Shown: positions 1 to 8,244 of the stretch, in pieces
How the letters are laid out: each line of letters begins with the position of its first letter
Numbering within the stretch: position 1 is the first letter of the stretch
Source of the DNA: Caldilineales bacterium
GTDB lineage: Bacteria > Chloroflexota > Anaerolineae > Caldilineales > Caldilineaceae
Assembly (NCBI GenBank): GCA_012271135.1
Contig: JAAXGZ010000027.1
Span: 1 to 39,625 of the forward strand
Length of the DNA: 39,625 nt
Direction: 5' to 3'
Translations under genes and position numbers: made by a program
Notes under the pieces: generated by a model
Database searches by the model: none
Seen by the model: the letters and a program-made list of their open reading frames with translations, nothing else
What the model was told of the DNA's origin: nothing

Positions 1-611
1 ACGTCGAGTGCGGAGACCGGCTCGTCGAGGACGATCAACTGAGGATTCAGCGCCAAGGCCCTTGCGATGCCGATGCGCTGCCGCTGGCCGCCGCTGAAGG
101 CATGAGGATAGCGGTTCAGGTACTCCGGCCGCAGTCCCACCACGCGCAGCAGATCGGACACCCGTTCCTCCAGTTCGTCGCCGGAGGCCACGCCGTTGAC
201 CAGCAGCGGCTCGCCCACGTTCTGCAGGAGGTTCATGCGGGGGTTGAGCGAAGAATAGGGATCCTGGAAGACCATCTGCATGTCCTTGCGCAGGTCCTTG
301 ACCTCCGCCGAGGACAGTTCGGCGATGTTGAGGTTGTCCTCCTCGCTGCGCCGAAACCAGATTTCACCGTCCGTCACGTCGTAGGCGCGCATGATGACGC
401 GGCCTGTGGTGGTCTTGCCACAGCCGCTTTCTCCGACCAGGCCCAAGGTCTCGCCGGGCCGGATGTAGAAGCTGACCCCGTCGACGGCCTTGACGTGGCC
501 GACCGTCTTGGACAGGAGGCCGCGCTTGATGGGAAAGTGTTTCCTGAGGTCCTTGACGTCCAGCAGCACCTCCTGGGAACCTCTGACAGAGGAGTTTGGA
601 CTGCTGCTCAC
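1..611 (-). CDS. Oligopeptide/dipeptide-type ABC transporter ATPase (3' end outside window)
   Basis: ATP-binding subunit of a DppF/OppF-type importer, acting on the inner face of the membrane. About 203 N-terminal residues are present. The Walker A (GESGCGKTT) is near residues 60-68, the Q-loop region ([14 protein letters not shown]) follows, the signature FSGGQRQR is near 170 and the Walker B LIVLDEP with the following SALD is near 190; the gene then runs off the window. The start chosen is GTG at 611, because GGAGA lies about 8 nt upstream and the product then begins shortly before the [12 protein letters not shown] segment typical of the family. An in-frame ATG at 671 would overlap the upstream gene. 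It is probably co-transcribed with the membrane protein at 649-978. Family is certain; the substrate cannot be read from an ATPase. Confidence 0.93.
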   Translation of the reverse strand, partial: MSSSPNSSVRGSQEVLLDVKDLRKHFPIKRGLLSKTVGHVKAVDGVSFYIRPGETLGLVGESGCGKTTTGRVIMRAYDVTDGEIWFRRSEEDNLNIAELSSAEVKDLRKDMQMVFQDPYSSLNPRMNLLQNVGEPLLVNGVASGDELEERVSDLLRVVGLRPEYLNRYPHAFSGGQRQRIGIARALALNPQLIVLDEPVSALD

Positions 612-648
612 GCGCGAATCTCCGTTGGCTACCGGGTCTCGAACCGGT

Positions 649-978
649 CTAGAACAACCGATTGACGGCATACGACAGGCTGATCAGAGCCAGGAGAGGC
701 GCTCCGACCCTGACGATGCGCTGCCAGAACAGCCCGCGGGCGGCCCCGTTGCGCAAATAGCCTTCAATCAGGAATACAAATACGATCCAGCCAATTCCCA
801 GCACATAGACGGACCACTGGCCGATGGACCGCAGCCGCCACGGATTAACCATGCGGCCGATCAGGATGTCCTCCACCACGTTGCGCTGAAGCAGAAACAC
901 CAACACCAGGGCCAGCGCGAAGAGAACAAGCCAGCCGCCGTACACCAGCAACACCTGTTGCCAGTTGGACTTCATCAT
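649..978 (-). CDS. Small three-helix membrane protein, function unknown
   Basis: A 109-residue protein with hydrophobic segments at about residues 9-30, 54-74 and 90-106 and short charged loops between them. The reading frame runs further upstream, but the membrane-protein-like part begins at a double Met (ATG at 978 or 975), which I take as the start. It lies 37 bp upstream of the ABC ATPase on the same strand and may be its transcriptional partner. No catalytic motif is visible and I do not recognise a named family. Confidence 0.6.
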   Translation of the reverse strand: MMKSNWQQVLLVYGGWLVLFALALVLVFLLQRNVVEDILIGRMVNPWRLRSIGQWSVYVLGIGWIVFVFLIEGYLRNGAARGLFWQRIVRVGAPLLALISLSYAVNRLF

Positions 979-1150
979 ATTGGAAACCGGAAACTGCGAC
1001 CCGGCAGCGTTGCGAACGCCTCGGGCGAAACCGTCGGCAATTCTAGGGTGCGGCGCGTGCCGAGTCAACAATTCCACAACCTTTGGGGCATTGGACATTT
1101 CGCCGTTTTCGCCGCACCATGCATGGTACCGAAACCGCGAGTCTGGCCCT

Positions 1151-1408
1151 GTGAAGAACAACACTGTTTTTACAGACAGGACAACCCATCGGGCGGTGCA
1201 CATGCAGTCAGCGGGAACACCGACGGACGATGACCTCGAACTTCGCAGTCGGATACTCAACGAAGCGGTTGAGGAAGTCCGCGCCCGCAACAGGGGCTTC
1301 CCCGCGGCGGACAGCCTGCCGCGCGAAACGTTGTACGACCGGGATCGTGCCCGCAGGGAAGTCCGGGAGGCGGATGCCGCAGAACCCTCCGGGCAGGTCC
1401 GGGGATAA
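1151..1408 (+). pseudogene. Degenerate VapB-type antitoxin relic
   Basis: Reading from GTG at 1151 gives 85 residues beginning VKNNTVFTDRTTHR. This matches the beginning of the intact antitoxin at 26918 (MKNITVSVDEKTHR). The tail, with GFPAADSLPRETLYDRDRAR, matches the intact GFRAVDNLSREDIYGHGRAR. The segment between, which in the intact protein holds the rest of the ribbon-helix-helix (ELDTSVSALVRQYL) and a linker, is missing. Without the DNA-binding core it is unlikely to work as a repressor. It ends in TAA two bases before a matching VapC relic. The pairing is seen directly by comparing the two loci in this window. Confidence 0.75.
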
Positions 1409-1410
1409 TC

Positions 1411-1602
1411 GCCGGACGAATCGTTGATGCCGGCATTCCGATGTGCGCGGCCGGCGAAGGTCCGGATAAGTCCGACAAACTGTACTCGGACCGTCGCCTG
1501 TTGAATGCCGAGGACCCAACCGGTGTGACGCATGCGGTGCACAAGCCCCGCTGCCAGGCAGTACAGCCCGGTTCCGAATGCAGCACCGCCACAGCCCTAT
1601 AA
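1411..1602 (+). pseudogene. Degenerate VapC-type PIN toxin relic
   Basis: This 63-codon open frame has no start codon: GCC stands where the intact toxin has GTG. Reading RIVDAGIPMCAAG and onward aligns without gaps over about 51 residues to the intact VapC at 27364 (RFVDTNILLYAIS and onward), with the VD, I, A, P, K, LL, A, D and final P at matching positions. The first catalytic Asp is retained, the next two residues (TN) are AG, and the position of the conserved Glu is Lys. The frame stops at TAA 1600-1602, so the C-terminal half of a PIN domain is missing. The two-base gap after the antitoxin stop is the same as in the intact module. The toxin is dead by inspection. Confidence 0.65.
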
Positions 1603-1648
1603 TTCGCCGACTTAGCGATTTGTTCGGCACGCTGTGCCTGCCCTGCCC

Positions 1649-2902
1649 ATGACACGCCAGTGCGACATCCTGATCATCGGCGCGGGCATCGTCGGCGTAT
1701 GCTCGGCCTGGTATCTGACCCAGGCGGGATACCGTCCCCTGGTGATTGACCGGGGCGAGGTGGCCGGCGGCTCCTCCCACGCCAACGCCGGCCTGCTGGT
1801 CCCCAGTTCCTGGACACCCATGGCCGCCGGCAACGGCATCGAGCAGTTGCTCGAAAAATGGCAGGATCCCGAGGCCTCGATCTACCTGCCGGCCTCCGGC
1901 GATCCCCACCTGTCCGATTGGCGGCGACGGTTGCGCGCGGCCGCCGAACCCATCCAGTGGCTCAAGACCACGGCCGTGCTGCACAGGTTGGCCGGGCGCA
2001 GCGTGGAGCTGTACCGGGAACTGCACCGGGAGCTGTCCTTGCAGGACCACTTCCGCATGGATGGTTCCCTGAACGTATTCTCCACGCAGGCTGGCTTCCG
2101 GCAGGGTGCAACCCAGGCCCTGCGGCACCGGAGCATGGGCGGCATTGCGGCCCTGCTCGACCGGTCCGGTGTCCGCCACTATCTGCCTCAGGCCGCGGAC
2201 AAGATTGTGGGGGCCGTCCTGTTCCCGGAGGATGGACGCCTGTCGCCCAAGGCCTTCGTCCAAAGCCTGGCGCATGAAGCCGGCCAACACGGCGCCGAGT
2301 TCTGGTCGCATGTGACCGTGACCGGCATCGGGGGGATTGACGATGGCCAGATCACATCCGTGACCACGAGCACGGAGGACATCGAGTTCGATGTCGCGGT
2401 ACTGGCAGCCGGTGCCTGGTCCGGCGCGCTGGGCAGGGACTGGGGCCTGAACGTGCCGGTCGTACCCGGGCGGGGTTACAGCTACACCATGGCACGACCC
2501 GAGGGCTTTCCGGACTTCGGGGTCCAGTTGATCGATGAGGGCGTGGCCGTAAACCCGATGGGAGAGCGGCTGCGAATCGCCGGCCGGGTGGAATTCACGG
2601 GCATGGACGACCGCGTGGACGGGATGCGTGCAGCCCAAGTTGCGCGCGCCAGTCGTGACCTACTGGGTCTGGACCCTCGCCCCGAGGACGGACAGCCTTG
2701 GATGGGTTTCCGACCCATGACCCCGGACGGCCTGCCCATTGTCGACTGGAGCATAAAGTACGAGAACCTGTTGCTGGCCTGCGGCCACAACAAGATTGGA
2801 ATGACTCTGGGCCCGGCCACCGGCGAACTGGTGGCACGCCGGATCACGGGTACCCCGGCCGGCCCGGACGATGCCGCCTTGGCGCTGAACCGCTTTGCAT
2901 AA
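1649..2902 (+). CDS. FAD-dependent D-amino-acid dehydrogenase (DadA/DAO family)
   Basis: Predicted flavoprotein that oxidises a D-amino acid or similar secondary amine. The 417-residue product opens with the Rossmann motif IIGAGIVGVCSA (residues 9-20). It contains SSHANAGLLVPS, typical of DadA-like proteins, a central substrate-binding region, and a C-terminal FAD segment with GFRPMTPDGLPIVD and GHNKIGMTLGPATGELV. Length matches the DAO/DadA family. ATG at 1649 is preferred; a GTG at 1634 in frame would add five residues, and neither has a clear Shine-Dalgarno. It is transcribed alone and converges on the FG-GAP gene 63 bp downstream. Deamination of hydroxyproline or another imino acid is also possible; the substrate is not decided by the sequence. 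Confidence 0.88.
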   Translation: MTRQCDILIIGAGIVGVCSAWYLTQAGYRPLVIDRGEVAGGSSHANAGLLVPSSWTPMAAGNGIEQLLEKWQDPEASIYLPASGDPHLSDWRRRLRAAAEPIQWLKTTAVLHRLAGRSVELYRELHRELSLQDHFRMDGSLNVFSTQAGFRQGATQALRHRSMGGIAALLDRSGVRHYLPQAADKIVGAVLFPEDGRLSPKAFVQSLAHEAGQHGAEFWSHVTVTGIGGIDDGQITSVTTSTEDIEFDVAVLAAGAWSGALGRDWGLNVPVVPGRGYSYTMARPEGFPDFGVQLIDEGVAVNPMGERLRIAGRVEFTGMDDRVDGMRAAQVARASRDLLGLDPRPEDGQPWMGFRPMTPDGLPIVDWSIKYENLLLACGHNKIGMTLGPATGELVARRITGTPAGPDDAALALNRFA

Positions 2903-2965
2903 CCGGAGCCGGAGCGGGGCCGTCGTGTTAAACCATGGGCCGCGCCGTGTGGGCCCGGCGGCGTG

Positions 2966-4654
2966 TCAGCGGGAGACTGCCACCCGGCTGTTCGGCTGCA
3001 GGGACTGACCGCCGATCAGGGACGCGGTGCCATCCGGCCAACGAACTTCCAAGGCCAGAATTTCGCTGCCCTCGGGCAGTCCGAAGTGCAACGCGGGACT
3101 GCGGCCGGACAGGTACCCGCTGGCAGCCTGCACCTGCCGCCGATAGACACCTGTGGAGGTCTGCAGACGCACCTCTGCACCCAAGGCGCGTGTGTTGCCG
3201 CTCCCGACCTGGCTCAAGTACACCACTAGGGACTGCCCGGAGCACAACTGGTTCTCGAAAATGCGAGCCGGGGCTCGCAGGTTGTTGATCAACGCGTCCA
3301 GGTCGCCGTCACCGTCCAGATCGGCCAGCCCCATGCCGCGGCCGCCGGCCGTGCTATTCAGGTTCCAGGTCGGTTCCGGTACGAAGCGGCGGCCGGCCTC
3401 GTTGCGGTAGGCCTGGTTTTCCTCGACCAACTCGTCGTTGGGCAGGTGGGAGAACAACTCTTGGGCGGTCATGCCGTTGACGATGTACAAATCCAGGAAG
3501 CCGTCCTGATCCAGATCGCCGAACTGGGCCGACCAGCTCCAGCCGCTGTAGGGAATGCCCCATTCGGGGGCCCTGTCAACCCAGCCACCGTCGCCAGTCC
3601 GGATCTGCAGCACGTTGGCCATGGCCTGGGGCGCATGGGCGGGATCGGGCGGCGGCATCGTCTGCAGAACAGGCTCCCATTGGCGCATGATCCCCGATTC
3701 TTCGGAGTAGGGATGCATGTCCGCAGCAAAGAGTTCCAGCGAACCGTCGTTGTCGATGTCGTCCGCATCGAAGCTCATCGTGCTGAACGTGGTCCTGGCA
3801 AAGGGAGCAGCCGACCGCCAGTGGCCGTCGGCGGTGGCCAGCAGGAGGAGGTCCTGCGTGTCGAAATCGTTGCCGACCAGGATGTCAAGCAGGCCGTCGC
3901 CGTCCGCGTCCAGCAGGTGCAGGGCCAGCGCCTGGGCTTGGGAGGCAAGCCGCTCGGCCTCAAAGTACCCATCGTCGGTCTGCGTGTAGACGAACACGCC
4001 GCCCAGGTTGCTGGCGTCCAGCGCCCGGCGGCCGATTTGCTTTTCCATGGAGGCGTCGTAGGAACCGGTGACGAGGTCCAAGTCACCGTCCCGGTCCAAA
4101 TCGGCCCACTGCATGGAGTAGGCATAGCCTTCCACGCCAGGCAGGCGTGCGGGCCGCTGGTCGGTTGGGAACGGAAGCTCGGCACCCGTGCCGCCGGCGT
4201 TGTGCCACACCAGCACGCTGCCGCTGCGACTGGTTGCGGTGATGTCCAGCCAAGTATCACCGTCCACGTCCACCAGGGCCACTGCACGCAGGCTGCCGTC
4301 GAACAGCACCTGCGGCCGGAACTCCATGCCGCCCTGGTTCCAGAAGATATGGTTGGGGCCTAGGAGATTGGCGAGCACGAAATCCTCGTCGCCGTCGTTG
4401 TCCAGATCTCCGATGGCCAGCCCCGCACCATTGCTGGCGAAGTAGGTCACCCGCTCAAAGGTGGTGCCTGTGACGTGGGGCAGTTCGTGCTCGATAAAGG
4501 AGCCGCTGCAGGGAGCGTGCACCGACAGGGGCCGCATGTCAACCCGGACCGCCACCGGCGACACAACGCAGGCGGCCAGGGGCAGCGACAGGATGACACA
4601 AAGACAGAACGCCAGACATAGCCGTCGCGCTGAACCGACGGGATTGCCGTCCAC
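2966..4654 (-). CDS. FG-GAP/VCBS-repeat lipoprotein with ASPIC/UnbV C-terminus
   Basis: A 562-residue exported lipoprotein: a signal peptide ends in the lipobox PLAAC with Cys29. It carries about seven calcium-type loops of the DxDxDG class, such as GDLDNDGDED, VDVDGDTWLD, ADLDRDGDLD, LDADGDGLLD, GDLDQDGFLD and ADLDGDGDLD, as in integrin-like beta propellers. The C-terminal 80 residues (LGAEVRLQTSTG, SGYLSGRSPALHFGL, VRWPDG) match the ASPIC/UnbV domain. The start is GTG at 4654 with AGGAGG upstream, only 9 bp after the MalG-type permease, so it is the last gene of the sugar ABC operon. The family is found in surface carbohydrate-related proteins; a role in binding or presenting a glycan at the cell surface is inference. 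Confidence 0.9.
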   Translation of the reverse strand: MDGNPVGSARRLCLAFCLCVILSLPLAACVVSPVAVRVDMRPLSVHAPCSGSFIEHELPHVTGTTFERVTYFASNGAGLAIGDLDNDGDEDFVLANLLGPNHIFWNQGGMEFRPQVLFDGSLRAVALVDVDGDTWLDITATSRSGSVLVWHNAGGTGAELPFPTDQRPARLPGVEGYAYSMQWADLDRDGDLDLVTGSYDASMEKQIGRRALDASNLGGVFVYTQTDDGYFEAERLASQAQALALHLLDADGDGLLDILVGNDFDTQDLLLLATADGHWRSAAPFARTTFSTMSFDADDIDNDGSLELFAADMHPYSEESGIMRQWEPVLQTMPPPDPAHAPQAMANVLQIRTGDGGWVDRAPEWGIPYSGWSWSAQFGDLDQDGFLDLYIVNGMTAQELFSHLPNDELVEENQAYRNEAGRRFVPEPTWNLNSTAGGRGMGLADLDGDGDLDALINNLRAPARIFENQLCSGQSLVVYLSQVGSGNTRALGAEVRLQTSTGVYRRQVQAASGYLSGRSPALHFGLPEGSEILALEVRWPDGTASLIGGQSLQPNSRVAVSR

Positions 4655-4663
4655 TGCAGCCTC

Positions 4664-5560
4664 CTAGCCTTTCAGACCGGTCAGGGAAATGCCTTCGATG
4701 AAGGTACGCTGCGCCAGAAAGAAGGTGGCGATGATCGGCAGCGCCACGATCGTGCTCACGGCCATCAGATAGGGAATGCCGTTGCTGAAGTTGCCGATGT
4801 CGTTGGCCCGTTGCCTCAGTTGTTCAATGCCCAGAGCCAACGGGTAGCGTGTTTCGTCCCGCAGGTAGATCAGGGGCCCCAGGTAGTCGTTCCAGGCCCA
4901 GATGAAGCGGAACAGCGCCACCACCGCCAGGGCCGGCTTGGTCAGCGGCAGAATGATGCGGAACAGGATGCCGAATTCCGAGGTGCCGTCAATGCGGGCG
5001 GCATCCGAGAGTTCCTCCGGCAGCGTCATGAAAAACTGCCGCAGCAGAAAGATGATGTACGGGTGCCCGAACAGGGCCGGCACGACCAGCGGCCGATAGG
5101 TGTCCAGCCAACCCAACCACTTGAAGGTGATGAACAGGGGCACCATGGTGACCGCCCAGGGCAGCATCATGGTCATCACCACGAACCAGAAGAGCACATC
5201 CCGGCCGGGCCAGCGAATGCGCGAGAAGCCATAGGCCACGATGGTCGACGACAGGACCGTGAACAGCACGGCGGGGACCGTGTAGAGCACGATCGAGTTG
5301 AACGCGTAGCGGGTAAAGGGCAGAACCTGCCAGCCTTCGATGAAGTTGCGCGGATGCACGGGCATCGGCAGCAGGATCGGCGGAATCGTGTAGATCTGCG
5401 GGTCGATCTTCAGTGCCGAACTGACCATCCAGTACAGGGGAAAGGCAAAGCTGATCGTCAGGGGAATCAGGATGGCGTACTTGACCAGGGTCACGGCCGC
5501 GCCCTGCAGGCGAACCTGGACGGAGCTCGGGGGCCGGGTGGGCGAGGCGGCGCGGATCAC
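4664..5560 (-). CDS. Carbohydrate ABC transporter permease, MalG type
   Basis: Inner-membrane permease of the CUT1 class, 298 residues, with six predicted helices. The cytoplasmic EAA-type loop is visible as EELSDAARIDGTSEFGILFRI, followed by LPLTKPALAVVALF. A typical family ending, TFFLAQRTFIEGISLTGLKG, closes the protein. The start is GTG at 5560, which overlaps the TGA of the upstream permease in a GTGA arrangement, indicating translational coupling. It pairs with the MalF-type permease to form the channel for the lipoprotein-bound sugar. No ATPase is encoded in the operon, so a shared MsmX/MalK-type ATPase would have to be supplied from elsewhere. The substrate is probably an oligosaccharide handled by the divergent catabolic genes (inference). 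Confidence 0.95.
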   Translation of the reverse strand: MIRAASPTRPPSSVQVRLQGAAVTLVKYAILIPLTISFAFPLYWMVSSALKIDPQIYTIPPILLPMPVHPRNFIEGWQVLPFTRYAFNSIVLYTVPAVLFTVLSSTIVAYGFSRIRWPGRDVLFWFVVMTMMLPWAVTMVPLFITFKWLGWLDTYRPLVVPALFGHPYIIFLLRQFFMTLPEELSDAARIDGTSEFGILFRIILPLTKPALAVVALFRFIWAWNDYLGPLIYLRDETRYPLALGIEQLRQRANDIGNFSNGIPYLMAVSTIVALPIIATFFLAQRTFIEGISLTGLKG

Positions 5561-6474
5561 TTGTCGCCTCCGTAATAAACCCAGCGGGCCGAGGAGCGGA
5601 AGATGACAAGGGTGAAGGCCACGATGATCAGGAACAGGATCCAGGCCATCGCGGAGGCCTTGCCCATGCGCAGGAACCGGAACGCATTGCGGTAGAGGTG
5701 CACCAGATAGAACTCGGTGGAGTTCATGGGGCCGCCCTCTGTCAGCAGCCACGGGATGGTGAACTCCTGGAAGGCGGTGATGAAGCCCATGATCAGGTTG
5801 AACAGGATGATGGGCGACGTCAGCGGAATTGTGACATTGAGGAACTTGCGCCAGCCGCCGGCGCCGTCCACGGTCGCGGCCTCGTACAGGGAGCGGGGCA
5901 CGTCCTGCAGGGCAGCCAGGAAAATGACCACGGCCGCACCCTGCGCCCAGATCGCCACGAGAATCAGGGACGGCTTGGCCCAGGCCGGGTTGGACAGGAA
6001 CGGAATGATGGGCAGGCCGAACGAACGCAGGACGCCGTTGACGGCGCCGTACTGCACATTCATCAGGAACTGCCAGACCATGGCCGAAGCCACGGCCGGC
6101 ACGATGGCGGGCACGTAGATCACGGTCCGGAAAAAGGACCGGGCCACAATGCGGGAATTCAACAGGTTGGCGATCAAAAAGGCAGCGACAACCCCTAGGG
6201 GCACACTGAAACCCACGTAGTAGATCGTGTTGTACATCACGTTCCAAAAGTGGGGGTCCGTGGTGAACAGCGTCGTGTAGTTCTCGACGCCCAGGAACAC
6301 CGGCGGCCGCAACAGGTCGTAGCGGGTCAGGCTGTAGTACACGGACGCCAGCAGTGGATAGACCGTGAACAGCAGGAAACCCAGAATCCAAGGCGAGACA
6401 AACAGCAGTCCCAGACGCAGGTTGCGCCATTCGCGGGGCGTATAGCGGGATGGTTTGGCGGTGACAGCGGCCAT
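5557..6474 (-). CDS. Carbohydrate ABC transporter permease, MalF/UgpA type
   Basis: A 305-residue CUT1 permease. The first helix begins LRLGLLFVSPWILGFLLF, as in UgpA/MalF proteins, and the EAA loop reads SLYEAATVDGAGGWRKFLNV with ITIPLTSP-like sequence after it. The frame is open upstream to an ATG at 6591, but that would overlap the binding-protein gene. ATG at 6474 gives the normal N-terminus (MAAVTAKPSRYTPREWRN) and leaves an 88-bp intergenic gap. The stop overlaps the start of the next permease. It forms the heterodimeric channel with that protein. Confidence 0.94.
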   Translation of the reverse strand: MAAVTAKPSRYTPREWRNLRLGLLFVSPWILGFLLFTVYPLLASVYYSLTRYDLLRPPVFLGVENYTTLFTTDPHFWNVMYNTIYYVGFSVPLGVVAAFLIANLLNSRIVARSFFRTVIYVPAIVPAVASAMVWQFLMNVQYGAVNGVLRSFGLPIIPFLSNPAWAKPSLILVAIWAQGAAVVIFLAALQDVPRSLYEAATVDGAGGWRKFLNVTIPLTSPIILFNLIMGFITAFQEFTIPWLLTEGGPMNSTEFYLVHLYRNAFRFLRMGKASAMAWILFLIIVAFTLVIFRSSARWVYYGGDK

Positions 6475-6562
6475 CTGGATGCCCGGGGCCACGGTGGAGA
6501 CGGGCAGCGACAGGGGCGGGACAACGAGTGTGGCGTCCCCGCCCCTGCTCAGGGTTGGAAAG

Positions 6563-7912
6563 TCAGGACAGGCCCTGGGCCTCCCATTCATTCTCGGCGC
6601 GCGTCTGCAGTTCCGCCACCGCCTCCTCGGCGGTGATCAGGTCGCGGTAGACCTGCTCGCGCAACTCCCAGAGCTGGGTGTTAACGTACCAGTGGAGGGG
6701 CGAGCGGCGCCCGACCAGCCAGTCGGTCACGTCGTTGATGCCGTCAATATAGAAGCGCAGGCCGGGATAGGCGTCCGCATCGATGGTGGGCAGCCAGGAT
6801 TCAATGCCCATGATCCAGCCGACCTCCTCGAAGATGATCTGGCAGGCTTCATGGTTGTGCAGGAATTCGGACACCTTGAACATCCCTTCGGGGTTCTGGC
6901 CGTCCCTGAAGATCTGCACCATGTGGGGACCGGTGGCCATGATCCGGTGGCCTTCGCGGAAGGCTGGCACGGGCGCCCAGGTGGCCCGGTTGTGCACCGC
7001 GACCTCGGGCTGCTGGATGGTGGTCTCGCCCGCGTGCCAGTAGCCCTCGATGATCATCGACTGCGCCTCGGCATTGAAGGCGCCACCCCACCCGCCCTGG
7101 CCCTCCACGGACCGGAAGCCGGCGAAGTTGTCGGGACCGATGTGCCGGAAGAACTCGGCCTGCAATTCGATGCCCTGGACGAGCAGCTCGTGGTTCAGGT
7201 CGATTGCCTGCGTTTCGTCGTTCCACCACTGATGGCCGTAGGACAGGGAGATGAAGTCCGGCTCGCCGGCCATGGCGTCGATCGGATCGAGGCCAATGCG
7301 GGTCACGTTGCCGCCGTCGTCGAACTTGGACAGGGCCTTGTGCCACTCGAAGACACCTTCCCAGGTCAGGGGCGGATTGTCCGGATCCAGGCCCGCCTCC
7401 TCGACGTGCTGGGCGTTGTAGTTGAGGCCGTACCACAGGAACGATTCGATGGACGGCACCCCAATCAGGTTGCCGTCGTAGAACCCGCCCTGCCAGACGG
7501 CATCCACCACATCGTCGGGATCAATCACGTCGCTGCCGTCCACCCAGTCGTTGCAGGCAAAAACCACGCCGCGCGTCCAGAGGTTGGGATAGTCCATGTT
7601 GGAGCCGCCGTCGGGCGGATCGCCGGCCGCCAGAGCGGTCAGGGTGGCTTCCGTGTTGGTGCTGCCCCGGAAGTCCAGGATGGTGTCCCCGCCCATGTGG
7701 TCCCGGAAACTCTCCAGGCCGGAAATCGTCTCCACGGCCGGATCCAGGTTGCCCCAGCCATACCACCAGGTCACAACTGCGGGTTCGGCAGCCGCGGCTG
7801 CGTCGTCGCTCCCAGTTGCGGCCGGTGCCGCACACGCGGCCAATGCCGCAGCACCCATGGCAAAGCCCGTTGAACGCAGGAAAGCGCGACGGCCTACTAA
7901 TCGCTCGGCCAT
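6563..7912 (-). CDS. Extracellular sugar-binding lipoprotein (ABC family 1)
   Basis: Substrate-binding protein of the CUT1 importer, 449 residues. The N-terminus carries a twin-arginine-like stretch (GRRAFLRS, residues 7-14) and a lipobox ALAAC with Cys27, followed by an Ala/Asp-rich linker; it would be anchored on the outer side of the membrane. The body has the usual family-1 fold features: VVTWWYGWGN after the linker, AALAAGDPPDG, and Trp/Tyr-rich ligand-site segments. ATG at 7912 is preceded by GGAGG with an 8-nt spacer, so the TTG at 7927 is rejected. It is the first gene of the operon 7912-2966. Sugar specificity is unknown; the divergent pathway suggests an acidic or deoxy-sugar oligosaccharide (inference). 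Confidence 0.94.
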   Translation of the reverse strand: MAERLVGRRAFLRSTGFAMGAAALAACAAPAATGSDDAAAAAEPAVVTWWYGWGNLDPAVETISGLESFRDHMGGDTILDFRGSTNTEATLTALAAGDPPDGGSNMDYPNLWTRGVVFACNDWVDGSDVIDPDDVVDAVWQGGFYDGNLIGVPSIESFLWYGLNYNAQHVEEAGLDPDNPPLTWEGVFEWHKALSKFDDGGNVTRIGLDPIDAMAGEPDFISLSYGHQWWNDETQAIDLNHELLVQGIELQAEFFRHIGPDNFAGFRSVEGQGGWGGAFNAEAQSMIIEGYWHAGETTIQQPEVAVHNRATWAPVPAFREGHRIMATGPHMVQIFRDGQNPEGMFKVSEFLHNHEACQIIFEEVGWIMGIESWLPTIDADAYPGLRFYIDGINDVTDWLVGRRSPLHWYVNTQLWELREQVYRDLITAEEAVAELQTRAENEWEAQGLS

Positions 7913-8244
7913 TCGGAATACCTCCAAAATCTATTATTCAGTTGGGTTCACGCGTCTATACGATACAGGATCACGACGTTGATAGGCCCTTCCGGACTGC
8001 AGCCAGCGCTTTGGGTTCCACCACAGTCCTGTTTGCCGGGCCAGTCCGCGGGGTGACCACACTTGCCGATGCGAACCGCAGGAGTTCCCGCACGACCAGT
8101 ACCCGAACCGCCTCTTGGGACACCGCCGGTTAATGCCGCCTTGTAATATAGGATTCTCATTGGTACCGTCATCCAGACAGGTCTCCAGCCCTCTCGCGCC
8201 TCTCCCAAGATGTCCCCGTACGTCCGCGGGTTCCACTTGATGCC
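7913..8244. promoter_or_regulatory. Divergent intergenic region between transporter operon and SH3b/catabolic genes
   Basis: This 332-bp gap separates two divergently transcribed units and must hold the promoter of the sugar ABC operon on the minus side. AT-rich stretches lie close to the minus-side start (GAATAAT near 7930-7940 and TATCGTATAGA near 7955-7970, read on the minus strand). Short open frames on the minus strand here have no ribosome binding site or recognisable motif. No convincing operator was identified. Confidence 0.4.

Noticed and set aside
1208..2638. Long minus-strand open frame (476 codons) opposite the DadA-like gene
   Set aside because: It is Arg/Pro/Gly/His-rich without motifs and lies antisense to a gene with clear FAD motifs; a GC-driven shadow frame.
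6455..7873. Plus-strand open frame of 472 codons
   Set aside because: Antisense to the sugar-binding lipoprotein, which has lipobox, ribosome binding site and family motifs.
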